NCBI RefSeq assembly: GCF_030696055.1
Contig: NZ_JAUYNP010000304.1
Span: forward strand, 1 to 52,607
Source: Pseudomonas sp.
Lineage (GTDB): Bacteria > Pseudomonadota > Gammaproteobacteria > Pseudomonadales > Pseudomonadaceae
Length of the DNA: 52,607 bases
Direction of reading: 5' to 3'
Shown: one piece after another, positions 38,261 to 49,602 of the stretch
Position numbering within the stretch: the stretch's first letter is position 1
Layout: every line of letters begins with the position of its first letter
Made by a program: the position numbers and the translations under genes
The notes under the pieces: model-generated
What the model saw: only the letters and a program-made list of their open reading frames with translations
What the model was told of the DNA's origin: nothing
Database searches by the model: none

Positions 38261-39622
38261 ATGGTCGGACTCTTCACCGGAGTCGAAGGCATCGATGCCG
38301 ACGACGACCTTAGCGCCGATTCGTACTGCGTTGTAGGAGCTGGCCCTTCGGGGCTGGCCACCTCCAGAGCCCTAACGCGTTTCGACATCCCACACGTGGT
38401 CTACGAGAAGCATGCGGATGTGGGCGGCATCTGGGATATCGACAACCCAGGTTCGCCGATGTACCAATCGGCCCATTTCATCTCCTCGAAGTGGACATCG
38501 GGCTTCACCGGCTTCCCCATGCCTGAGGAGTTTGCCGACTATCCCCATCACACCCAGATCCTGAGCTATCTGCGCGCGTTCGCCACAGCGTTCAATCTGC
38601 GCCGACACATGGTTTTCAACGCAGAGGTCGAGCGCATCGAACCGATCGGCGGCCGCTGGAGAGTGACGCTGAAGGACGGGCGGACGGCGTGGCATCGCGG
38701 GGTAATCTGCGCCAACGGGGTCACCTGGCTTGCGGCGCTCCCCACGTGGCCCGGCTCATTCACCGGAGAAATACGGCACTCCGTCAGCTACCGCAGCCCG
38801 GCCGAGTTCGAGGGCAAGCGCGTTCTCATCGTCGGGCTCGGCAACTCGGGCGCCGACATCGCCTGCGACGCGGCGCGGCATGCCGCCAGCGCGGCGGTCA
38901 GCGTGCGTCGGGGTTACCACTTCCTGCCGAAGCATGTGTACGGCTGGCCGGTCGATGTGCACTTCCGCCGGCCGGACCTCCTGCCGGCGGCGGTAAAAGC
39001 CATGGACTTGAGGGCCGGCATATTCGCCATCACCGGCGACACCAGCCGGTTCGGGATGCCGAAACCGGATCACGAATTCGGCCAGGCTCATCCACTGTTA
39101 AACACCCAACTCCTGCACCACCTAGGTCACGGCGACATAGAGATTCGGCCAGACATCGAGTGCCTCGATGGTCAAACCGTGGTCTTCAAGGACGGCAGCC
39201 GCCTGGAGGTGGACCTGCTGTTGGCCGCGACCGGCTATCAGGTCAAGGCGCCTTACCTGGACGATTCACTCTTCCAGCTAAAAGGGCTGCGGACGATGCA
39301 GTACATGAACGTCTTCAATCGCACGCATCACGAATTGTTCACCGTCGGGTCCGCCGAGGTCGCCGCCGGTATCTACCCGTTGATCGAGCAGATGGCCCAC
39401 CTATTGGCCAGCCACCTGAACGACCGGCTGCGACGACCCAAGGCTGCGCGCGCCTTCGAGATTTACAAGCAGCAGGACGAATTCGATCCTCGTGGCGGTA
39501 AGCACTTCGTGGAGTCGGATCGTCACGCCAACTATGTCGACCTGGTTAGCTACAGCGCCCATACCGAGGCGCTTTGCCAGCAGTTCGACTGGCCAATGGA
39601 TATATTGAGTGAGGCGGTATGA
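38261..39622 (+). CDS. Flavin-containing monooxygenase (class B)
   Basis: The 453-residue protein has the FAD loop VVGAGPSGLATSRAL (about 24-38), the NADPH loop GLGNSGADIACD and, between them, FTGEIRHSVSY, which matches FxGxxxHxxxY of N-/S-oxidising FMOs rather than the W-ending Baeyer-Villiger form. The LLAATGY motif lies in the second half. It inserts one oxygen into a soft nucleophile or possibly a ketone. GAGGAG is six bases before ATG 38261; an earlier in-frame ATG at 38201 would overlap the preceding gene. It overlaps the GFA gene by four bases. Confidence 0.92.
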   Translation: MVGLFTGVEGIDADDDLSADSYCVVGAGPSGLATSRALTRFDIPHVVYEKHADVGGIWDIDNPGSPMYQSAHFISSKWTSGFTGFPMPEEFADYPHHTQILSYLRAFATAFNLRRHMVFNAEVERIEPIGGRWRVTLKDGRTAWHRGVICANGVTWLAALPTWPGSFTGEIRHSVSYRSPAEFEGKRVLIVGLGNSGADIACDAARHAASAAVSVRRGYHFLPKHVYGWPVDVHFRRPDLLPAAVKAMDLRAGIFAITGDTSRFGMPKPDHEFGQAHPLLNTQLLHHLGHGDIEIRPDIECLDGQTVVFKDGSRLEVDLLLAATGYQVKAPYLDDSLFQLKGLRTMQYMNVFNRTHHELFTVGSAEVAAGIYPLIEQMAHLLASHLNDRLRRPKAARAFEIYKQQDEFDPRGGKHFVESDRHANYVDLVSYSAHTEALCQQFDWPMDILSEAV

Positions 39623-40008
39623 AAGATAGAAAAACCTATCAAGGTTCCTGCCACTGTGGTCAGGTCACCTTCGAGCTGCAAGCCAAGCTTGAGTACGTTG
39701 GCGACTGTAACTGCTCGCTGTGCCGCCGCCGGGGAGCGCTGTGGCATTTCGCGTCGCAGCAGGATCTGCGCATCATCAAAGGCGAGAGCGAGCTGACGCT
39801 CTATCAGTTCAACAGCATGACCGCGAAGCACTACTTTTGCCGGCATTGTGGCATCCACCCGTTCATCCGCCCGCGCCTAGATCCGAACAAATGGGCAGTC
39901 AACCTTCGCTGTATCGATGAGGTCGATCTCTCGTCCCTGCCCGTTCGACGATTTGACGGAGCCAACTGGGAAGCTGCTGCCAAGGCCCTCTATGAGAGCC
40001 GCAAGTAG
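39619..40008 (+). CDS. GFA (glutathione-dependent formaldehyde-activating)/CENP-V family protein
   Basis: The 129-residue protein has the zinc-binding cysteines of the GFA family: GSCHCGQVTFE, CNCSLCRRRG and YFCRHCGIHPF. Family members have been linked to glutathione adducts of formaldehyde, but most have no proven activity. Its ATGA overlap with the FMO gene shows co-translation. A role in clearing an aldehyde released by the monooxygenase would make sense but is inference. Confidence 0.88.
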   Translation: MKDRKTYQGSCHCGQVTFELQAKLEYVGDCNCSLCRRRGALWHFASQQDLRIIKGESELTLYQFNSMTAKHYFCRHCGIHPFIRPRLDPNKWAVNLRCIDEVDLSSLPVRRFDGANWEAAAKALYESRK

Positions 40009-40123
40009 GCGCCTGCGGCCACCCTTGCGGAGGGTGCCGTTTACCCGCGGGGCAATGCCAACACAAACCGCGGTCGACGGCACCTCCGCGACCTACCCGG
40101 GCGATTGAAATTGCTTAGTATCT

Positions 40124-40155
40124 ATACTTTGTAAAGAACATACTTGCTAAATGTG
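40124..40155. promoter_or_regulatory. Two tandem 16-base elements at the sufB promoter (candidate SufR operators)
   Basis: ATACTTTGTAAAGAAC (40124-40139) is followed without gap by ATACTTGCTAAATGTG (40140-40155). Both share ATACTT-N3-AAA with the sufR start region. A -10-like TATACT (40123-40128) lies within the first copy, as expected for a repressor site. A short AGTAT-CT-ATACT dyad overlaps on the left. Confidence 0.5.
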
Positions 40156-40259
40156 GGCTGGGGGGTAATGTATAAGCAATCGAATCGTCCGCCGAATAAT
40201 CGCTCGGGCCGCAACCGCGCCACCTGAGCGTGGGCGGCCGGAAGGGCGAGGAGGAAGCG

Positions 40260-41708
40260 ATGCGCACCGACAACGCCAAGATCCGCGAACTCAGCAGCCG
40301 CGCCTACAAGTACGGCTTCGTCTCCGACTTCGAGAGCGACGCCGCCCCGCGCGGGCTCAATGAGGACGTCATCCGCCTGATCTCGGCGAAGAAGAACGAG
40401 CCGCAGTGGCTGCTGGACTGGCGCCTGAAGGCCTACCGCCACTGGCTGACGATGCGCGAGCCGACCTGGCAGAACGTCCACTACGCGCCCATCGACTACC
40501 AGGACATCATCTATTACTCGGCGCCCAAGCCGAAAACCCCGGGGCCCAAGAGCCTCGACGAGGTCGACCCCGAGATGCGCGAGATGTTTGGCAAACTCGG
40601 TATCTCCCTGGCCGAGCAGGAGCGCCTGACGGGCGTCGCGGTGGACGCCGTGGTCGACTCGGTCTCGGTGGCGACCACCTTCAAGCACAAGCTCGCCGAG
40701 GTCGGCGTGATCTTCTGCTCCTTCTCTGAGGCCGTGCAGAACCATCCGGAGCTGGTGCGTAAATACCTGGGCTCGGTGGTCCCTTACAGCGACAACTTCT
40801 TCGCCACGCTGAACTCGGCGGTGTTTTCCGACGGCTCCTTCTGCTACGTGCCCAAGGGCGTGCGCTGCCCGATGGAACTGTCGACCTACTTCCGCATCAA
40901 CGCCGCCGATACCGGCCAGTTCGAGCGCACGCTGATAGTCGCCGAGGAGGGCGCCTACGTCAGCTATCTCGAGGGTTGCACCGCGCCGATGCGCGACAAC
41001 AACCAGCTGCACGCGGCGGTGGTCGAGTTGGTCGCGCTGGATAACGCCCAGATCAAGTACGCCACCGTGCAGAACTGGTACCCGGGCGACGCCGAAGGGC
41101 GCGGCGGCATCTTCAATTTCGTCACCAAGCGCGGCAAGTGTGCCGGTAGCCACTCGAAGATTTCCTGGACCCAGGTCGAGACCGGTTCGGCCATCACCTG
41201 GAAGTACCCGGGGGTAATCCTCCAAGGCGACTACTCGGTCGGCGAGTTCTACTCGGTGGCCTTGACCGCCAACTACCAGCAGGCGGACACCGGCACCAAG
41301 ATGATTCACATCGGGCGGCACACGCGCAGCACCATCCTCTCCAAGGGGATCTCCGCCGGCCATGGGCAGAACACCTACCGCGGCCTGGTGAAGATCCTCA
41401 AAGGCGCGACCGGCGCGCGCAACCATACACAGTGCGACTCCCTGCTGCTGGGCAGCCAGTGCGGCGCGCACACCTTCCCCTATGTCGAGGTGAAGAACCC
41501 CAGCGCCCAGGTCGAGCACGAGGCCTCCACCTCGAAGATCAGCGATGAGCAGCTGTTCTACTGCCGGCAGCGCGGCATCGGCGCGGAGGATGCGGTGCCG
41601 ATGATAGTCAACGGCTTCTGCCGCGAGGTGCTCAAGGAGCTGCCGATGGAGTTCGCGGTGGAGGCCCAGAAACTGCTGGGCGTGAGCCTGGAGGGCTGCG
41701 TGGGCTGA
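40260..41708 (+). CDS. sufB: Fe-S cluster assembly scaffold protein SufB
   Basis: SufB forms the scaffold SufBC2D on which iron-sulfur clusters are built. The 482-residue protein has the family start region ([20 protein letters not shown]), the [19 protein letters not shown] strand and the C-terminal [20 protein letters not shown], which holds the cysteine that accepts sulfur, followed by [17 protein letters not shown]. Length agrees with the family. GAGGAGG is seven bases before ATG 40260. It opens the run sufB-C-D-S-U-T. GC is very high and Phe-Met/Ile pairs use TTC in the block, unlike the backbone. Confidence 0.96.
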   Translation: MRTDNAKIRELSSRAYKYGFVSDFESDAAPRGLNEDVIRLISAKKNEPQWLLDWRLKAYRHWLTMREPTWQNVHYAPIDYQDIIYYSAPKPKTPGPKSLDEVDPEMREMFGKLGISLAEQERLTGVAVDAVVDSVSVATTFKHKLAEVGVIFCSFSEAVQNHPELVRKYLGSVVPYSDNFFATLNSAVFSDGSFCYVPKGVRCPMELSTYFRINAADTGQFERTLIVAEEGAYVSYLEGCTAPMRDNNQLHAAVVELVALDNAQIKYATVQNWYPGDAEGRGGIFNFVTKRGKCAGSHSKISWTQVETGSAITWKYPGVILQGDYSVGEFYSVALTANYQQADTGTKMIHIGRHTRSTILSKGISAGHGQNTYRGLVKILKGATGARNHTQCDSLLLGSQCGAHTFPYVEVKNPSAQVEHEASTSKISDEQLFYCRQRGIGAEDAVPMIVNGFCREVLKELPMEFAVEAQKLLGVSLEGCVG

Positions 41709-41737
41709 GGGCCGAGGTTTGAAGGCTGAGGTGAAGC

Positions 41738-42498
<761 letters not shown>

Positions 42499-42502
<4 letters not shown>

Positions 42503-43884
42503 ACAGCGCGGCGAGCGTAGCGAACGAAGTGAACGCGGCCTTTCTCGCCCGGCTCGAGCCCAGGACAGACGTTCGGGAATCTGCCCGGCAGCCCGCCTGG
42601 CTGCGGGAGCTGCGCCGCGCGGCGTGGCAATGGGTGGCCGAGCAGGGCTTTCCCACGGCCAAGGACGAGGCCTGGAAGTACACGCGAGTCGCGCCCATCC
42701 TGGCGATCCCCTTCCAGCCGGCCGAAGCGGGCGCGGGCTGGCATTTGTCCGCAGCGATGGTCGAGCGGCTCGCCGGCGTCCTCTACGACTTGGGCGGCCC
42801 GCGGCTGGTCTTCGTCAACGGCTATCTCGCCGCCGAGCTCTCGACGCTCGAGGGGCTGCCCCCGGGGTGCCAGCTGAGCAACCTGGTGGCGCTGCTGCAG
42901 GCCGGCGACAGCAGTGCCGAAAGGGGAGCCGACGGCGGGGCGCTCGAAGCCTTGTTCGCGCATTCGTTCCGCGCGCAGCCGCAGGCCTTCACGGCGCTGA
43001 ATACGGCCCTCGCCGAGGACGGGGCGCTGGTGCGGATTCCCGCCGACACGACAGTCGAAGCACCTATCCACCTGGTGTTCCTCGCGGACGCGGGCGCCAC
43101 GCCGCTGCTGGTACAGCCGCGCGCCTTGGTGCGGATGGGGGCCGGCAGCCGCGCGACAATAGTGGAAAGCCACCTGGGCAGCGCGGGCGAGGTCTACCTC
43201 AGCAATGCCGTCACCGAGGTGGTGCTCGAGGCGGGCGCGGCGCTCGAGCATTACAAGCTGCAGAACGAGAGCACGGCGGCCTTCCATGTCGCGCTCCTCA
43301 GCGTGCGCCTGGCCGAGGGCAGCCGCTTGGCCGCGCACTCCTCGGCACTCGGTGGGTTGCTGGCGCGGCAGGAGGTGCGGGTGCTGCTGGAGGGCCCGGG
43401 CGCGCAGGTTAGTCTGAACGGCCTGTACCTGCCGCGTGGCGAGCAGCATTTGGACAACCAGACGTGCATCGAGCACCTGGCGCCGCGCTGCACCAGCCGC
43501 GAACGCTACAAGGGCGTGATCGACGGGCGCGGGCACGGGGTCTTCGACGGCCGGATCATAGTGCGCCCGGGCGCGATCAAGACCGATGCCAGCCAGACCA
43601 TCAAGAACCTGCTGCTGTCGGACTCGGCCCAGGCCAACACCCAGCCGCGCCTGGAGATCTTCGCCGATGACGTCAAGTGCGCCCACGGCGCCGCGGTCGG
43701 CCAGCTGGATGAGCAGGCGATCTTCTACCTGCGTTCGCGCGGGATCCCCCTGGCGGCGGCGCGGTCTCTGCTGACCTACGCGTTCGCCAGCGAGATGCTG
43801 GAGCTCATCCGTCTGGAGCCGCTGCGGGCCCAGGTCGAGCGACTGGTCGCCGCACAGCTGCGCGGCGTGGAGGTGGCGGCATGA
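42499..43884 (+). CDS. sufD: Fe-S assembly protein SufD
   Basis: SufD is the SufB paralogue in the SufBC2D complex and helps bring in iron. The 461-residue protein has the beta-helix core ([35 protein letters not shown], the last with the conserved His region) and the C-terminal motif [20 protein letters not shown] that SufB and SufD share. The N-terminal helical part ([12 protein letters not shown]) is typical. It overlaps sufC and sufS by four bases each, which means tight co-translation. Confidence 0.94.
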
Positions 43885-45155
43885 GCGAGCTCGAGAGCAG
43901 TCTGCAGACGCTGCCCAAGCAGTTCGACCGCGCGGCGGGCTACGACGTCGAACGCGTGCGCCAGGCGTTCCCGATCCTGGCGCAGCGGATCTACGGCAAG
44001 CCGCTGGTCTACCTCGACAGCGCCGCGACCAGCCAGAAACCGCAGGCGGTCATCGATGCGATGTCGCGCTTCTTCCTGCAGGAGAACGCCAACGTGCACC
44101 GCGGCGTGCACTACCTCTCGGTGCGCGCCACCGAGGCCTACGATCAGGCGCGGACCAAGGTCCAGGGCTTCCTCAACGCCGAGCACTTCGAGGAGATCGT
44201 CTTCGTTCGCGGCACCACCGAGGCGGTCAATCTGGTGGCGCAGACCTATGGCAAGACTCATCTCCACCCGGGCGACGAGGTGCTTATCAGCGCCATGGAG
44301 CACCACTCGAACATAGTGCCCTGGCAGATGCTCTGCGAGCAGAGCGGCGCCCGGCTGCGGGTAGCGCCGATCGACGACGCCGGCGAACTGCTGCTGGATG
44401 AGCTGGAGCGGCTGATCGGGCCGAGGACCAAGCTGGTGGCCGTTGCCCATGTGTCGAACGTGCTCGGCACCGTCAACCCGATCCGGCGCATAGTCGAGCT
44501 CGCCCACGCAAGGGGCGCGCGCGTGCTGGTGGACGGCGCCCAGGCCGCCCCGCACCTGAAAATCGACGTGCGCGCGCTGGGCTGCGACTTCTACGCGCTG
44601 TCGGGGCACAAGATGTACGGCCCCACCGGCATCGGCGTGCTCTACGGTCGCCGCGAGCTGCTCGAGGCGATGCCGCCCTACCAGGGCGGCGGCGACATGA
44701 TCCTCTCGGTCAGTTTCGAGAAGACCCTCTACAACAAGCCGCCGTACCGCTTCGAGGCGGGCACGCCGAACATGGCCGGGGCGATCGGCCTAGGCGCGGC
44801 GATCGATTTCCTCGGCGAGCTGGGGCCCGCGGCCATCGCCGCCCACGAGCAGGCCGTGCTGGCCTACGCGCAGCAGGCGCTGGCGGCGGTGCCCGGGCTG
44901 CGGCTGATCGGCACCGCGGCGGACAAGGTCGGCGTGCTCTCCTTCGTCCTCGACGGCATCCATCCCCACGACATCGGCACCATCCTCGACCGCGAGGGGA
45001 TCGCCATTCGCACCGGGCACCACTGCGCCCAGCCGCTGATGCAGCGCTTCGGCTTGGCCGCCACGGCCCGCGCCTCGCTCGGCTGCTACAGCAGCGAGCA
45101 AGACATCGATGCGCTGGTGGCCGGCCTGGCCAAGGTGCAGGAGCTGTTCCGATGA
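43881..45155 (+). CDS. sufS: Cysteine desulfurase SufS (group II)
   Basis: SufS removes sulfur from L-cysteine to give a persulfide for cluster assembly. The 424-residue protein has the fold-type-I PLP architecture, the PLP lysine in LSGHKMYGPTGIGVLYG, the substrate-site HHSNIVPWQ and the catalytic cysteine in RTGHHCAQPLMQRF. The short RTGHHCA loop assigns it to group II (SufS), not IscS. It overlaps sufU by four bases, fitting SufU, rather than SufE, as its sulfur acceptor. Confidence 0.96.
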   Translation: MSELESSLQTLPKQFDRAAGYDVERVRQAFPILAQRIYGKPLVYLDSAATSQKPQAVIDAMSRFFLQENANVHRGVHYLSVRATEAYDQARTKVQGFLNAEHFEEIVFVRGTTEAVNLVAQTYGKTHLHPGDEVLISAMEHHSNIVPWQMLCEQSGARLRVAPIDDAGELLLDELERLIGPRTKLVAVAHVSNVLGTVNPIRRIVELAHARGARVLVDGAQAAPHLKIDVRALGCDFYALSGHKMYGPTGIGVLYGRRELLEAMPPYQGGGDMILSVSFEKTLYNKPPYRFEAGTPNMAGAIGLGAAIDFLGELGPAAIAAHEQAVLAYAQQALAAVPGLRLIGTAADKVGVLSFVLDGIHPHDIGTILDREGIAIRTGHHCAQPLMQRFGLAATARASLGCYSSEQDIDALVAGLAKVQELFR

Positions 45156-45607
45156 ATGGCGAGCTGCGCGACCTCTACCAGGAGGTAATCATCGACCACG
45201 GCAAGCGGCCGCGTAATTTCCGCCTGCTGGAGGGCGCGACCCGCACGGCGGAGGGCTTCAATCCGCTGTGCGGCGATCAGCTCAGGGTCTATGTGAAGCT
45301 CGCCGACGGGGTGATCGAGGACATCGCCTTCCAGGGCGCCGGCTGCGCCATCTCCCAGGCCTCGGCGTCGCTGATGACGCTGGCGGTCAAGGGGCAGACG
45401 CCTGCGCAGGCGCTGGCGCTCTTCGCCCGCGTGCACGCGCTGCTCACCGAGGGGCCGCATGCCCTTGAGCCGCCCGCAGAGCTGGGCAAGCTCGCGGTGC
45501 TCTCGGGGGTCTGGGAGTTCCCGGTGCGGGTCAAGTGCGCCACCCTGGCCTGGCACACGCTGCGCAGCGCCCTCGAAGGGGGTGATGCGCCAGTCTCGAC
45601 GGAGTAA
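45152..45607 (+). CDS. sufU: Zinc-dependent sulfurtransferase SufU
   Basis: SufU takes the persulfide from SufS and passes it to SufB. The 151-residue IscU-like protein has Cys40, Asp42, Cys65 and Cys129, the positions that bind zinc in B. subtilis SufU (Cys41, Asp43, Cys66, Cys128). It has the insertion between Cys65 and Cys129 that separates SufU from IscU, and lacks the LPPVK HscA-binding motif. SufU is typical of Firmicutes and Actinobacteria; Gammaproteobacteria normally use SufE. This is strong evidence that the operon is not of the enterobacterial type. Confidence 0.94.
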   Translation: MNGELRDLYQEVIIDHGKRPRNFRLLEGATRTAEGFNPLCGDQLRVYVKLADGVIEDIAFQGAGCAISQASASLMTLAVKGQTPAQALALFARVHALLTEGPHALEPPAELGKLAVLSGVWEFPVRVKCATLAWHTLRSALEGGDAPVSTE

Positions 45608-45610
45608 GCC

Positions 45611-46477
45611 ATGGCAACCGATCAGCCCACTTCCGATATTCCCAGCCTCCCCAGCATTCGCCTTAGCGACTCGGCGCGGCGAGTCTTGCGCGATGCCCTG
45701 GCCGAGGGCAGCGGCGACTGGGTGCGGCTGAGGATCGACGAGCGCTTCGCCCATGAGCTGCTGTTCGGGCCCGGCGCCGAGGGCGATATCGCCGTCGCAG
45801 CGGACGGCCTGACCCTGTTGCTCGATCCGGCGAGCGCGCGGCGCGCCGATGGCCTGGCCATCGACTTCGTGCAGGACCTGCGCGGCGCCGGCTTGCGCTT
45901 CGACAACCCCAACCAGCCGGGCCGCCCCCAGCGGATCGAACTCAAGAGGGATTGCGCGGCCACCCTGATCCCGCGCGGTGAGCGGCTGCAACTGGCGCGG
46001 GGCGAGTGGGTGGTCGTGACCCAGGCGCTCGGCGGCAGCTTCACGGTCAGGACCGCCGAGGGCCAGCTGGCGCGGATCGCCGGCGGCGATGCCGACGCCT
46101 TGGGGCTGGATGCTCGCCAGGGGGGGCAGCCCCAGGCGAGCGGCCAGCCGGCGGAGGCCGGAGCCTTCGACGTCCAGCAGGTGCTCGACATGCTGCGCAC
46201 CGTCTACGACCCGGAGATTCCGGTCAACCTGGTCGACCTCGGGCTGATCTACCGGTGCGAGGCGCAGCCGCTGGAAGGCGGCGGCCAGCGGGTCGAGATC
46301 GAGATGTCCATGACCGCACCCGGCTGCGGGATGGGCGACGTGCTGAAGGAGGAGGCGCGGGCCAAGGTCCTGGCGCTCCCCGGCGTCACCGAGGTCGAGA
46401 TCGAACTGGTCTGGGAGCCGCCCTGGGAGCAGAGCCGCATGTCCGAGGCGGCCCGCCTGCAGCTCGGTCTGTTGTGA
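45611..46477 (+). CDS. sufT: SufT (DUF59) protein fused to a cysteine-less IscA/HesB-like domain
   Basis: Three parts are visible in 288 residues. Residues 15-103 resemble an A-type carrier (LTLLLDPASARRADGLAIDF, then LRFDNPNQPG), but the CSG and CGCG cysteines that bind the cluster are absent. Residues 105-170 are the SufT-specific domain (VVVTQALGGSFTVRT, RIAGGDADALGL). Residues 186-275 are a MIP18/DUF59 domain with DPEIPVNLVDLGLIY and Cys239 in TAPGCGMGD. SufT helps mature Fe-S proteins under high demand. Stand-alone SufT is about 180 residues, so the N-terminal extension is unusual. It follows sufU by three bases. Confidence 0.88.
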   Translation: MATDQPTSDIPSLPSIRLSDSARRVLRDALAEGSGDWVRLRIDERFAHELLFGPGAEGDIAVAADGLTLLLDPASARRADGLAIDFVQDLRGAGLRFDNPNQPGRPQRIELKRDCAATLIPRGERLQLARGEWVVVTQALGGSFTVRTAEGQLARIAGGDADALGLDARQGGQPQASGQPAEAGAFDVQQVLDMLRTVYDPEIPVNLVDLGLIYRCEAQPLEGGGQRVEIEMSMTAPGCGMGDVLKEEARAKVLALPGVTEVEIELVWEPPWEQSRMSEAARLQLGLL

Positions 46478-46501
46478 GCAAGCCAGTGTGAGGAGCCAGC
46501 C

Positions 46502-48493
<1,992 letters not shown>

Positions 48494-48532
48494 CGCAGCA
48501 ATAGCAGCTGGCCGCATTTCCTCGCGAGGAGG

Positions 48533-48557
48533 GGCGCCTGCCGATGCGACAGGTGCC
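48533..48557. terminator. Hairpin between converging yyaL and hexR
   Basis: GGCGCCTG and CAGGTGCC pair (one G-T) across nine bases, in the 67-base gap between the two stop codons. There is no T-run, so it is a weak terminator candidate. It marks the right border of the insert. Confidence 0.35.
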
Positions 48558-48560
48558 GGG

Positions 48561-49430
48561 TTAGCTCGGCTCTTCGTCCAGCGGATAACGGCTGGCGTTC
48601 AGGCTTTCCTTGATCTTGCGCAGGTGCGGCTGGAAGTCCACGCCGCGGCGCAGGGTCATGCCGGTGGCCAGCACGTCCAGCACTGTGAGCTGGATGATGC
48701 GCGAGGTCATCGGCATATAGATGTCGGTGTCTTCCGGCAGCGGGATGTCCAGGCTCAGGGTGCTGGCCTGGGCCAGGGGCGAGCCGGCGGCGGTCAGGCC
48801 GAGCACCGAGGCACCGTTTTCCCGGGCCAGGCGCGCCACTTCCACCAGCTCGCGGGTGCGCCCGGTGTAGGAGATGATCACGAACAGATCGCCGGTGTGC
48901 GCCACCGAGGCGAGCATGCGTTGCATCAGCACGTCGGAGTGCGCGCTGACCGCGAGGTTGAAGCGGAAGAACTTGTGCTGCGCATCCAGGGCCACCGAGG
49001 CCGAGGCGCCGAGGCCGAAGAAGTGGATCTGGCGGGCCTGGATCAGCAGGTCGACGGCGCGACTGATCATCTGCGGATCTATGCTCTGGCAGGCGCTGTC
49101 CAGCGAGGCGATGGCGCTGCCGAAGATCTTGCGGGTATAGGCTTCCGGGGCGTCGTCGGCTTCCACCGCGCGGCTGACATAGGCCGCGCCGCTGGCCAGG
49201 CTCTGCGCCAGTTGCATCTTCAGTTCGGGATAACCGCCGACGCCGAAGGAGCGGCAGAAGCGGTTGACCGTGGGCTCGCTGACCTGGGCGGCTTGCGCCA
49301 GGGCGGCAATACTCAGGCGAGTGGCTTGCTGCGGGTTGTGCAGTATCACCTCGGCGACTTTGCGTTCGGCCTTGTTCAGGCTGTCGAGTCGGCCCTGGAT
49401 CTGTTCCAGAAGGTTTCGCACGCGATCCAT
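48561..49430 (-). CDS. hexR: HexR transcriptional repressor (RpiR family)
   Basis: HexR represses zwf-pgl-eda, edd-glk and gapA and is released by KDPG. The 289-residue protein has the RpiR helix-turn-helix (about 1-78, [20 protein letters not shown]) and a SIS sugar-phosphate domain (about 125-260, [20 protein letters not shown] and [17 protein letters not shown]). AAGGA lies nine bases before ATG 49430. It is divergent from zwf with an operator in the 172-base gap, so it probably regulates itself as well. Confidence 0.96.
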   Translation of the reverse strand: MDRVRNLLEQIQGRLDSLNKAERKVAEVILHNPQQATRLSIAALAQAAQVSEPTVNRFCRSFGVGGYPELKMQLAQSLASGAAYVSRAVEADDAPEAYTRKIFGSAIASLDSACQSIDPQMISRAVDLLIQARQIHFFGLGASASVALDAQHKFFRFNLAVSAHSDVLMQRMLASVAHTGDLFVIISYTGRTRELVEVARLARENGASVLGLTAAGSPLAQASTLSLDIPLPEDTDIYMPMTSRIIQLTVLDVLATGMTLRRGVDFQPHLRKIKESLNASRYPLDEEPS

Positions 49431-49520
49431 GGGTTTTCCTTAGGCGGGCGTTAAAAGTGCTGGCCTATCCTACTGATGGGGCCTGTTGGCCACCACTTTA
49501 AAGTAGCTTGTGGAAAAATG

Positions 49521-49537
49521 TTGTTTTTATTACTACA
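49521..49537. promoter_or_regulatory. Likely HexR operator between hexR and zwf
   Basis: TTGTTTTTATTACTACA resembles the HexR sites known before zwf, though the spacing is longer than the TTGT-N7-ACAA of the gapA and edd sites. Its position fits control of zwf-pgl-eda and of hexR. Confidence 0.5.
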
Positions 49538-49587
49538 TTAGCCCTTGATAAATCCCGGATGACCGGGTATTTCTAGGGCAACTTGAT

Positions 49588-49600
49588 AAAAGAACAAACA
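49588..49600 (+). promoter_or_regulatory. A-rich run before zwf
   Basis: AAAAGAACAAACA lies where the ribosome site should be; no good Shine-Dalgarno is present. It resembles Crc/Hfq CA motifs. Confidence 0.35.
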
Positions 49601-49602
49601 TC

